Assembly: GCA_900548875.1 (NCBI GenBank)
Contig: URMA01000019.1
Coordinates: 1-44,891 of the forward strand
Origin: an uncultured Porphyromonadaceae bacterium
GTDB lineage: Bacteria; Bacteroidota; Bacteroidia; Bacteroidales; Muribaculaceae
Length of the DNA: 44,891 nucleotides
Direction of reading: 5' to 3'
The notes under the pieces were generated by a model. That model was not told where the DNA came from. It did no database searches and worked only from the letters and a program-made list of their open reading frames with translations. The position numbers and the translations under genes are program-made. Shown in pieces: positions 32,198 to 38,837 of the stretch (position 1 is the stretch's first letter; the number at the start of each line of letters is the position of its first letter).

Positions 32198-34369
32198 ATG
32201 AAGAAATTTTACTTATTAATGATGTTTGCGCTATTGGGAATGGTGGCAAACGCAGCAGAAGTGGTTACGACTTCTACATTTGAAAGTGGATTGCAAGGAA
32301 CCGTTACAGCTGGTCAGGTTGTTCCGTCTGACAAATTAACATGGACGGTTGATAAGGCTATTTATGTAGGTTGGGATGGTAATAATAATAGAGGTGTTCA
32401 ACTTGGTTCTAGCAGTAATGCTGTAAAAGACGGTGTTACATTACAAACAACGGAAACCTTTACTAACGTAAAGAAGGTTGAGGTGTATTTGTCTGTTGCT
32501 TCGAAAGGTAGTGCAAGTGTTTCTACATTTGTTGGAGAAACACAAATGGGTGTAGCGACGGATTTTAGCAATACAACCCCGGAAGTTTATACATTTGAGG
32601 GTGATCCTGTTTCTGGTAATATATCATTAGCTTTAAAGAGCATGGCAAGTAAAGCATTATATGTTCAAAAAGTGGTGATTTATTCTGAGGAAGCAGATCC
32701 AACACAAGTAGCTACTCCGACTTTTTCTGTAGAAGGAGGTGAGTATTATAATGCTCAGTCAATAGCACTTTCTTGTGCGACTGCTGATGCCTCTATTTTC
32801 TATACAATCAATGATGGTGCTGAAACTGCTTATGAAGCCCCGATTGAACTTAGTGAAAGTGGTGAATATACAATCAAAGCATGGGCTACAAAAGCAGGTT
32901 TGGAGAATAGTGAGGTAGTGTCTAAAACATACACACTAAAAATTGGTGAACAACCGATGAGTTTCGAACTGAATATTGAAAACTACTGTACAAATGCAGG
33001 TATTGGTAATAGTGATGATTTATTTGAAATTATTTATAACAATGTAAAATTTACTGCGACAAATGGTACTTCTAATCCGCCTAAATATTATACATCAGAT
33101 AAAACATGGAGAATTTATGTAGGGGCTTCTTTAACAATTACTGCTCCAGACGGTTTTCTTGTTGAGTCGGTTAATATTAATGCAAGTAAAGCGACTATTT
33201 CCTCTGTTGATAGTGGAACATTGGATGGTTTAAATTGGGTAGCATCAGGTAATACGCAATCAGTAAAATTTAATATTGGTGGAACAACTCAAATTAAATC
33301 AATTACAGTTACATTAAAAGAAGCAGATTCTAATCAAGTTGCTGCTCCGACATTCTCTTTGACTTCTGGAACATACGAAGGTACACAATCTTTGACAATG
33401 GATTGTGCAACTGAAGGTGCTACCATTTATTATACTGTAAATGGTGGTGAGGCTCAGACATATGCTGATGCTATCGAATTGGCAGAAGGTGAATATGCTT
33501 TCGTTGCATGGGCTGAAAAAGACGGTATGACAAAGAGTTCAGAAGTGACAGCCAACTATACAATTGTTGCTCCGCTCGTTGCTAACAGCATTGCTGAATT
33601 CCTTACTCTTGGTGCTGCAAATACAGATCGTGAAATTACTTTGAACTGCGATTTGACAGTAACTTATCAAGGTGGTGGAAATGATAATAACCGTGATTTG
33701 TATGTGAAAGATGCAGCAGGAAAGGGCTTGCTTATCTTTAGTTATCAAAATCCTTTACTCAATAATGGTAATATCATACCTGCTGGACTGAAAGGTAAAT
33801 TGCAAGATTTCAATGGACTGCCGGAGTTGGTTGATCCTTCTAATTTTGGTGAGGTAAGTTCGGGAGATGAAGTTTCTCCGGAAGTATTTACTGCCGCAAC
33901 AATTACAGCAGATGATTTGAGTAAATACATTGTTTTGAATGAAGTTACATTGACAGAATTAAATAATAAAAATGGAACACTGACAGATGCAAGTGGCGAT
34001 GTTGTAATCCGTGACAATGGCTATTGCGAATATCCGACAAATATTAGCAAAGAATATGATGTAACAGCAGTGGTTGCTATATACAGGGATAAGGAAAACA
34101 AGGAAACAATTCAAGTATATCCAGTTGAAATCGTTGAACATACATCTTCGAGTGTCAACGATGCTGTAGCAAATGAATTCAAGGCTGTTGCTGTTGCAAA
34201 TGGCATTGAAGTGAATGTTGCTGAAGCCGGTTTGGTAAGCGTTTACAACGCAGCCGGTCAGTTGGTTGCTAATGTAAATGTAGCCGAAGGCGCAACAACA
34301 ATCAACGTAGCAGCAGGTTTCTACATCGTAAAAGCCGGCAACAATGTTGCTAAAGTTCTTGTGAAATAA
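32198..34369 (+). CDS. Large secreted protein with chitobiase-C-type repeats and T9SS sorting domain
   Basis: A 723-residue exported protein. Signal peptide MKKFYLLMMFALLGMVANAA. Residues about 20-165 and 255-376 look like related beta-sandwich modules. Each is followed by a CHB_HEX_C_1-type repeat: VATPTFSVEGGEYYNAQSI with IFYTINDGAE (about 167-248), and VAAPTFSLTSGTYEGTQSL with IYYTVNGGE (about 377-458). Residues about 460-645 resemble an OB-fold-like, DUF5689-type domain (GLLIFSYQNPLL, LKGKLQDFNGLPE). The last 70 residues are a T9SS type A sorting domain (VSVYNAAGQLV, AAGFYIVKAGNNVAKVLVK). No catalytic motif is seen. It is probably a surface or secreted glycan-binding or adhesive protein. 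It is AT-rich relative to neighbouring genes and has its own promoter and terminator. Confidence 0.82.
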   Translation: MKKFYLLMMFALLGMVANAAEVVTTSTFESGLQGTVTAGQVVPSDKLTWTVDKAIYVGWDGNNNRGVQLGSSSNAVKDGVTLQTTETFTNVKKVEVYLSVASKGSASVSTFVGETQMGVATDFSNTTPEVYTFEGDPVSGNISLALKSMASKALYVQKVVIYSEEADPTQVATPTFSVEGGEYYNAQSIALSCATADASIFYTINDGAETAYEAPIELSESGEYTIKAWATKAGLENSEVVSKTYTLKIGEQPMSFELNIENYCTNAGIGNSDDLFEIIYNNVKFTATNGTSNPPKYYTSDKTWRIYVGASLTITAPDGFLVESVNINASKATISSVDSGTLDGLNWVASGNTQSVKFNIGGTTQIKSITVTLKEADSNQVAAPTFSLTSGTYEGTQSLTMDCATEGATIYYTVNGGEAQTYADAIELAEGEYAFVAWAEKDGMTKSSEVTANYTIVAPLVANSIAEFLTLGAANTDREITLNCDLTVTYQGGGNDNNRDLYVKDAAGKGLLIFSYQNPLLNNGNIIPAGLKGKLQDFNGLPELVDPSNFGEVSSGDEVSPEVFTAATITADDLSKYIVLNEVTLTELNNKNGTLTDASGDVVIRDNGYCEYPTNISKEYDVTAVVAIYRDKENKETIQVYPVEIVEHTSSSVNDAVANEFKAVAVANGIEVNVAEAGLVSVYNAAGQLVANVNVAEGATTINVAAGFYIVKAGNNVAKVLVK

Positions 34370-34392
34370 TTTCATCTATTTACACATACATC

Positions 34393-34430
34393 AAAAAAGA
34401 TTGCTCTCATTGCGGGAGCAATCTTTTTTT
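34393..34430 (+). terminator. Terminator of the secreted T9SS-type protein gene
   Basis: AAAAAAGATTGCTC (34393-34406) and GAGCAATCTTTTTT form a strong stem with a nine-base loop ending in a run of seven T. It lies 24 bases after the stop. It is a classical rho-independent terminator, possibly bidirectional. Confidence 0.88.
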
Positions 34431-34626
34431 GTTTTCTATGGGTTATAAGTTATGGATAACCTAATCTGATAAAGACTATTTTGTAGACATTGTCTTTGTA
34501 TTCAACTGCCAAACCTTGTTTGGTAATCTAATGAGTGTTTGGGGTGAAATTATTTTGTATCTTCGGTGAGAATTGAAAATCGATTAGGTCCGTTTTTACA
34601 TTTGTCACTGTTGTAATAATATATAG

Positions 34627-34668
34627 AAAAACGTGCCGTCATTAAAAAAACGAATGACAGCACGTTTT
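34627..34668 (-). terminator. Terminator of the ATPase/STAS-like cassette
   Basis: AAAAACGTGCCGTCATT and AATGACAGCACGTTTT pair with one mismatch around a nine-base loop. On the minus strand the stem is followed by TTTTCTATATATT, just after the stop at 34691. Confidence 0.82.
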
Positions 34669-34690
34669 GACTAAATATATTAGAGACTAA

Positions 34691-35035
34691 TTAAATTGTA
34701 GCGAGAAATTCAGATAGACTTTTCATGTCCGTTAATTCTACAGTATCACCTGTTAATTTAACATTCTTAGGCTTCTTTCGTCCATTGCGAACAATGGTTA
34801 TTGTAGTAGAAATATTAATATTTTGATCAATCTCTGAGATGTGATATAATTTATTCATATCATCAATTATACCACAAAGTTCATCAGCAAAAGAACGAGA
34901 AATAAAACGAACGCCAACATAGTCTATGACAACATCATTTTTAGCATAGGAGTTAAACCAGTCTAAAACCTTTTTGGCTTCTGCTCTTGATCTTAGCTCC
35001 GTGCCTATCAATTCAGACATAATTAATTTTTCCAT
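34691..35035 (-). CDS. STAS-like protein (DUF4325 type)
   Basis: A 114-residue protein resembling the STAS-like DUF4325 family, which is structurally related to anti-anti-sigma factors. The core VVIDYVGVRFISRSFADELCG gives the strand-helix and the position where a phosphorylatable Ser/Thr sits in SpoIIAA-like proteins (RSFAD). It is seen in shorter parts. A short N-terminal LIGTELRSRAEAKKVLDWF helix precedes it. The start is two bases from the stop of the ATPase gene, so the two are translationally coupled. Such pairs (GHKL ATPase plus STAS-like) are expected to bind each other. No sigma factor is in the window, so the output is unknown. AT-rich. Confidence 0.75.
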   Translation of the reverse strand: MEKLIMSELIGTELRSRAEAKKVLDWFNSYAKNDVVIDYVGVRFISRSFADELCGIIDDMNKLYHISEIDQNINISTTITIVRNGRKKPKNVKLTGDTVELTDMKSLSEFLATI

Positions 35036-35037
35036 AC

Positions 35038-35946
35038 CTATACCTCCAAATAATTTAAATATTTAAACTCTAAATTTTGACAATAAGGAATACGAAGCAA
35101 TACTATAGTTCCATCCCATCTTATATTTTCGGGTAATGAGACATACGATTCTCCATTTTGCGTTTTCCTGTAAAAAGCACCTCCTGAAAATAAAAAATAT
35201 CCACCATTCAAACCATCTGTAAGCATCTCTTTAGATGTAATGATTCCATATCCTCTATTTTCGGCTTTTGCCAGGTTTTTTGTAGAGATACCAATGCACG
35301 CATTTTTTAAAGCATCAATATCTGTTTTAATTTCTTCTATTCCTATATTTGTATAACTACCTAAAATAGTTATACCTCTATCAGCTATACAAATATCTAT
35401 ATATTCTTTATCTTTATAGTACTGTGCAAATATATAACCAAAATCAGAATGTGAATGTTCAGTTATATTATCACAAGCTTCAGATATCAAATATGTAACG
35501 GCTTCAAATAAATCCCCTTTTATTTTTAATTGGTTTTTCAATATATTACCTATGATACTCTCTACTTTACTTTTAAAATCAACTTTATCCATACCTGATG
35601 GAAAAATTGTAATAGGTATATATCGTTTAAACCTGTATGAATTTAAAGAAGATTCCAAATCGGCACATTTTTCAGTATCAAATCCATTCTCAAAATGAAT
35701 AACTCCCAAATAGCTATTCAAAGAACTTGACATATTACAATAAGTAATCAATTTACCACATGACTGTTTATATAGCCAAAGTGGTAATAGAAAAAAGGGG
35801 TTCAACAATCTGACATTTGAAAAGTCCCAGATAATTTCATCATCTTCAGTACTTTCCATTTCAGCAATTACCTTAAATAAATCATTAAATGAACTACCGA
35901 TAATGTAATTATTGTCAGGTTGAGGTATAGTAATTCTATGTGCCAT
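35038..35946 (-). CDS. GHKL ATPase with an N-terminal STAS-like segment
   Basis: A 302-residue soluble protein from ATG 35946; an upstream ATG at 35979 precedes the -7 box and is rejected. Residues about 35-90 (IIWDFSNVRLLNPFFLLPLW, then a short YLGVIHFENGF) look STAS-like. The GHKL ATP-binding half begins near residue 140. The N box is SEACDNITEHSH (155-166), the G1 box is IADRGITI (187-194), and RGYGIITSKEM (231-241) is the G2/lid region. There is no DHp histidine or receiver, so it is not a normal two-component kinase. It resembles anti-sigma kinases of the SpoIIAB/RsbW type fused to a STAS-like domain. Neighbouring STAS-like gene downstream. Function unknown. Confidence 0.75.
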   Translation of the reverse strand: MAHRITIPQPDNNYIIGSSFNDLFKVIAEMESTEDDEIIWDFSNVRLLNPFFLLPLWLYKQSCGKLITYCNMSSSLNSYLGVIHFENGFDTEKCADLESSLNSYRFKRYIPITIFPSGMDKVDFKSKVESIIGNILKNQLKIKGDLFEAVTYLISEACDNITEHSHSDFGYIFAQYYKDKEYIDICIADRGITILGSYTNIGIEEIKTDIDALKNACIGISTKNLAKAENRGYGIITSKEMLTDGLNGGYFLFSGGAFYRKTQNGESYVSLPENIRWDGTIVLLRIPYCQNLEFKYLNYLEV

Positions 35947-35959
35947 AAGTATCTTTTCG

Positions 35960-35967
35960 CAAAAATA
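35960..35967 (-). promoter_or_regulatory. Candidate -7 box for the ATPase/STAS-like cassette
   Basis: TATTTTTG (35967-35960 on the minus strand), followed by C, fits TAnnTTTG and lies 13 bases before the ATG, which predicts a very short leader. No TTTG at the normal spacing is seen. Confidence 0.45.
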
Positions 35968-36183
35968 GATAAAAATCAAAAGATTTATATACTAATGAGT
36001 GCAAAAAAGTATAATATCAAAAAGATTTAACTACAAATATATACTTTAGAAATCTTAAGGTCGGATAAATCTGATTTGCTTGAATAGTTTTTATGTTTAG
36101 TTTACATAAGGCCATTTTTTATGTAGATCCGGATTTGTAATACCAGATATTTTGTTTTTCATGACTGAATACAAAATTTCTTT

Positions 36184-36696
36184 TTATTGTTTCTTATTAT
36201 ATTCTGTCTTTTCTTCGGCGGCGATTTGTTCGGCGGGTTCGGCTATGTCGTATTCCTTTTCTCCGTAGGTGTGGAGCACTTGGCGGTTGAGAATGGAGAG
36301 CAGGCCTTCGAGTGTGTCATGGCGTTTGTTCGGTTTCAACTGGCATTCCCAAATCTGCACTACCGACCAGCCCATCAGTCGTAGCCGCATGTGGTTGGCT
36401 GCATCGCGGTTGCGGTTTCGTTCAATTTTCCGTTCCCAAAACTCCACATTCGATTTCGGCAGCACATAGTAGCGGCAGCCTTCGTGGCCGTGCCAAAAAC
36501 ATCCGTTGATGAAAATCGCCGTCTTGAACCGCCGCAGTACGATGTCGGGTGTTCCCGGCAGGGTGCGTACGTTCACGCGGTAGCGGAAACCGTGAGCAAA
36601 AAGAAATTTGCGCACCAGCATTTCCGGTCGGGTGTTTTTGCTGCGTATCCGCGACATGCACCTGTGCCGTTGTTCCGGTGTCAGCTTGTCGGTCAT
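36184..36696 (-). CDS. vsr: Very short patch repair endonuclease (Vsr)
   Basis: A 170-residue endonuclease that nicks next to T:G mismatches created by deamination of 5-methylcytosine. It starts MTDKLTPEQRHRCMSRIRSKNTRPE (visible in parts). GTPDIVL contains the metal-binding Asp51. INGCFWHGHEGC aligns with the E. coli INxCFWHHHHC zinc and catalytic block (Cys66, Phe67, Trp68, His69, His71), with one extra residue before the final Cys74. FWERKIERNRNRD follows. The C-terminal 30 residues are an extra charged tail. No cytosine-5 methyltransferase gene is nearby. The start overlaps the end of the upstream transporter by four bases, an unusual neighbour. Confidence 0.94.
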   Translation of the reverse strand: MTDKLTPEQRHRCMSRIRSKNTRPEMLVRKFLFAHGFRYRVNVRTLPGTPDIVLRRFKTAIFINGCFWHGHEGCRYYVLPKSNVEFWERKIERNRNRDAANHMRLRLMGWSVVQIWECQLKPNKRHDTLEGLLSILNRQVLHTYGEKEYDIAEPAEQIAAEEKTEYNKKQ

Positions 36697-37901
36697 GGCT
36701 GTTCGGCAGCGGTTTGTCCCTTATCTCCCATAAAGCGGTCGATGACAAGCGCGATGGCGCCGTCGCCCGTTACGTTGCAGGCTGTTCCGAAACTGTCCAT
36801 GGCAATATAGAGCGCTATCATCAGTGCCTGCGAAGCGCTGTCGAAGCCCAACATGGAATTCAGAATGCCCAGCGATGCCATGATGGCACCTCCCGGTACG
36901 CCCGGAGCCGCCACCATCGTGATACCCAGCATGAATATAAAGCCGGCAAACAGGGAAAAATCATAAGGCATGCCCTGCATGATCATCAGCGCCAGCGCGC
37001 AGGCAACGATTTTCAGCGTGCTGCCCGACAGATGGATGGTGGCGCAGAGAGGAATGACAAATCCGGCAATGTGGTCGGAAACTCCGTTGAGGCGAGTCTG
37101 TTCCAGCGTGACCGGAATCGTGGCTGCCGACGATTGTGTGCCGAGCGCCGTAAAGTAGGCGGGGAGCATGCGCCACAGGAGTTTTAGCGGATTGCGGCCG
37201 ACCAATATTCCTGCCACGCTGTATTGCAGCAGAAGCAGCAGAATATGAAGGCCGAAAATCACACCGATAATTTTTATGAACACAACCAGCACCGTGAACA
37301 CCTGTCCCGAATAAGTCATGTTGAGGAAGATACCGAAGATATAGATGGGCAACAGTGGCAGAACGACCGCCCCGATGGTGCGCATCACGATTTCCTTGAA
37401 GTCGTTCATTACGTCCTTCAGTGCCGTAGTGTAGAGGCGCGACAGTCCGATGCCGACGGTAAATGCCAGGAACAGGGCCGTCATCACGTTCATCAGTGGA
37501 GGGATGGCGATGGTGAAAAACGGTTCGACATTGTTGCTTTGGCTCACTTCCTCAAGCGGTACGCCTGTCGTAATCATGCCGGGAAACAGTGCGGCTCCGG
37601 TGAAATATGACAGAAATCCCGAAAACAGGGTTGCGCAATAGGCGACAAGCGTGGTGACGAGCAGCATTTTTCCTGCCGAACGGCCGATGTCGGCAATGGC
37701 AGGAACAACCAGTCCCACTATGATAAGCGGAATGATGAATCCGAGAAATTCGTTGAAAAGAGCGTTGAACGTGGCAAAGATTCTGACAGCCCAGTCGGGC
37801 ATATATCTTCCAAACACGATGCCCAGCAGGATGGCAATCAGAATGCGCGGCAGCAGTCCGATGCGATGTTTTTTCAAAGATATAAGATTCCAAAAATTCA
37901 T
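36693..37901 (-). CDS. Dicarboxylate/amino acid:cation symporter (DAACS/SDF family)
   Basis: A 402-residue inner-membrane transporter with the DAACS fold. TM segments fill the sequence from residue 18. The serine-rich HP1 loop is GTQSSAATIP (254-263) and the HP2 glycine loop is PGVPGGAIM (333-341). Two substrate motifs are altered: the usual NMDGT of TM7 reads HLSGS (290-294), and TM8 reads MDSFGTACNVTGD (368-380), where the arginine that binds acidic side chains (Arg397 in GltPh) is Gly372. A neutral or otherwise non-acidic substrate is therefore likely. It overlaps vsr. Its own promoter lies upstream. Confidence 0.9.
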   Translation of the reverse strand: MNFWNLISLKKHRIGLLPRILIAILLGIVFGRYMPDWAVRIFATFNALFNEFLGFIIPLIIVGLVVPAIADIGRSAGKMLLVTTLVAYCATLFSGFLSYFTGAALFPGMITTGVPLEEVSQSNNVEPFFTIAIPPLMNVMTALFLAFTVGIGLSRLYTTALKDVMNDFKEIVMRTIGAVVLPLLPIYIFGIFLNMTYSGQVFTVLVVFIKIIGVIFGLHILLLLLQYSVAGILVGRNPLKLLWRMLPAYFTALGTQSSAATIPVTLEQTRLNGVSDHIAGFVIPLCATIHLSGSTLKIVACALALMIMQGMPYDFSLFAGFIFMLGITMVAAPGVPGGAIMASLGILNSMLGFDSASQALMIALYIAMDSFGTACNVTGDGAIALVIDRFMGDKGQTAAEQP

Positions 37902-37929
37902 AAATATGGGAATTTTTTATGTATGGATG

Positions 37930-37960
37930 CAAAGTTACGTTTTCCCTTTTGTTTTGCAAG
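37930..37960 (-). promoter_or_regulatory. Promoter of the transporter-vsr pair
   Basis: On the minus strand CTTG (37960-37957) and TAACTTTG (37937-37930), followed by C, are 19 bases apart, one mismatch from consensus. The leader to ATG 37901 is about 20-25 bases. Confidence 0.6.
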
Positions 37961-38110
37961 CGTTAACAGCTGTGAAAACTTGTCGCCCTAACTGTTTTTT
38001 TGCACATTTTTTGCCAAAATGTGTTGCACACATAAGACGCAAGTGTGTAATATATAGTAACTTATGTAATTTTTTTGCTCGAGTTGGCTATAATCTGCAA
38101 AATTATTTTC

Positions 38111-38118
38111 TAATTTTG
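38111..38118 (+). promoter_or_regulatory. Candidate -7 box for the XRE-cupin gene
   Basis: TAATTTTG followed by C fits TAnnTTTG and lies 48 bases before the ATG at 38167. The TTTG and TTG candidates upstream are too far (24-33 bases), so only the -7 element is supported. Confidence 0.45.
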
Positions 38119-38166
38119 CGAGAGTCCTTAAGAAAAGGATGTGTAAAACCATAAAAAAGAAACGCT

Positions 38167-38718
38167 ATGAGTCATATTGAAGAAGTTGCAAACCGTCTCA
38201 AGGGTTTGCGCGACGCGTTGGGGCTGACGATTGCCGAAATGGCGTCAGCTTGCAGTGTGGACGAAGAACTATATGAAAAATTTGAATCAGCGGAAGCCGA
38301 CATTCCTGTCAGCACGCTTCATCGCATAGCCCGCGTATTCGGAGTTGAAATTACGGCTTTGATGTTCGGCGAGGAACCGAAGATGAACAGCTATTTTGTC
38401 ACACGTAAGGGTTGCGGTGTCAGCGTAGAGCGTCGCAACTGGTACAAGTATCAGTCGTTGGCGGCAGGATTTGCCAACCGTGCAATGGAGCCGTTCTTGG
38501 TTACTGTTGATCCGGATTCGGCCAACCGCCCCGTAAACCTCAGTTCGCACGACGGCCAGGAGTTCAACTACATTGAGTCGGGCTGTATGGAACTGCACGT
38601 TGGCGGTAATGTGATAGAGCTGCATGAGGGCGACACGATCATGTTCGACGCCCGCCGTCCTCACGGCATGCGTGCCCTGGGAGGTACTCCGCTCAAATTC
38701 ATTGCCATCATTATTTGA
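38167..38718 (+). CDS. XRE-family regulator with C-terminal cupin domain
   Basis: A 183-residue protein. The first 65 residues are a helix-turn-helix of the XRE/Cro type (LRDALGLTIAEMASACSVDEELYEKFES, seen in parts). The last 75 are a small beta-barrel cupin (SHDGQEFNYIESGCMELHVG, EGDTIMFDARRPHGMRAL), with His and Glu residues where metal or ligand could bind. Such fusions often sense a small acid or amino compound and control adjacent catabolic genes. The acyl-CoA ligase gene starts 119 bases downstream on the same strand, so it is the likely partner or target. Confidence 0.92.
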   Translation: MSHIEEVANRLKGLRDALGLTIAEMASACSVDEELYEKFESAEADIPVSTLHRIARVFGVEITALMFGEEPKMNSYFVTRKGCGVSVERRNWYKYQSLAAGFANRAMEPFLVTVDPDSANRPVNLSSHDGQEFNYIESGCMELHVGGNVIELHEGDTIMFDARRPHGMRALGGTPLKFIAIII

Positions 38719-38837
38719 CGGGCGTTACGGCGACACACAGCCGTGTCGGAGCAGACAGCCGGCAGGATTCCGTTAGGAAACAGGGCCGGGAAACTCTTGA
38801 AAAATTTAAAGGAATAACAATAACAAAAGAAATAAAG

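Larger units (their letters stand above)
34370..34690. other. 321-base convergent intergenic region
   Basis: Contains two hairpin terminators, one for each convergent gene (34393-34430 and 34627-34668). The roughly 200 bases between them are AT-rich and show no gene, repeat or RNA that I recognise. Confidence 0.6.

Noticed and set aside
32198..34369. A glycoside hydrolase because of its chitobiase-C-type modules
   Set aside because: Those modules are accessory domains, and no catalytic hydrolase domain or acid pair is seen in the protein.
34691..35946. A classical two-component histidine kinase and response regulator
   Set aside because: The ATPase lacks a dimerisation/phospho-His segment and the partner lacks receiver aspartates; STAS-like and GHKL features fit partner switching instead.
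36184..36696. A restriction-modification system around vsr
   Set aside because: No methyltransferase or restriction endonuclease is recognisable on either side within the window.
38715..38837. N-terminal extension of the acyl-CoA synthetase, overlapping the XRE-cupin stop
   Set aside because: The extra residues are not adenylate-enzyme-like, and the ATG at 38838 has a purine-rich site before it.
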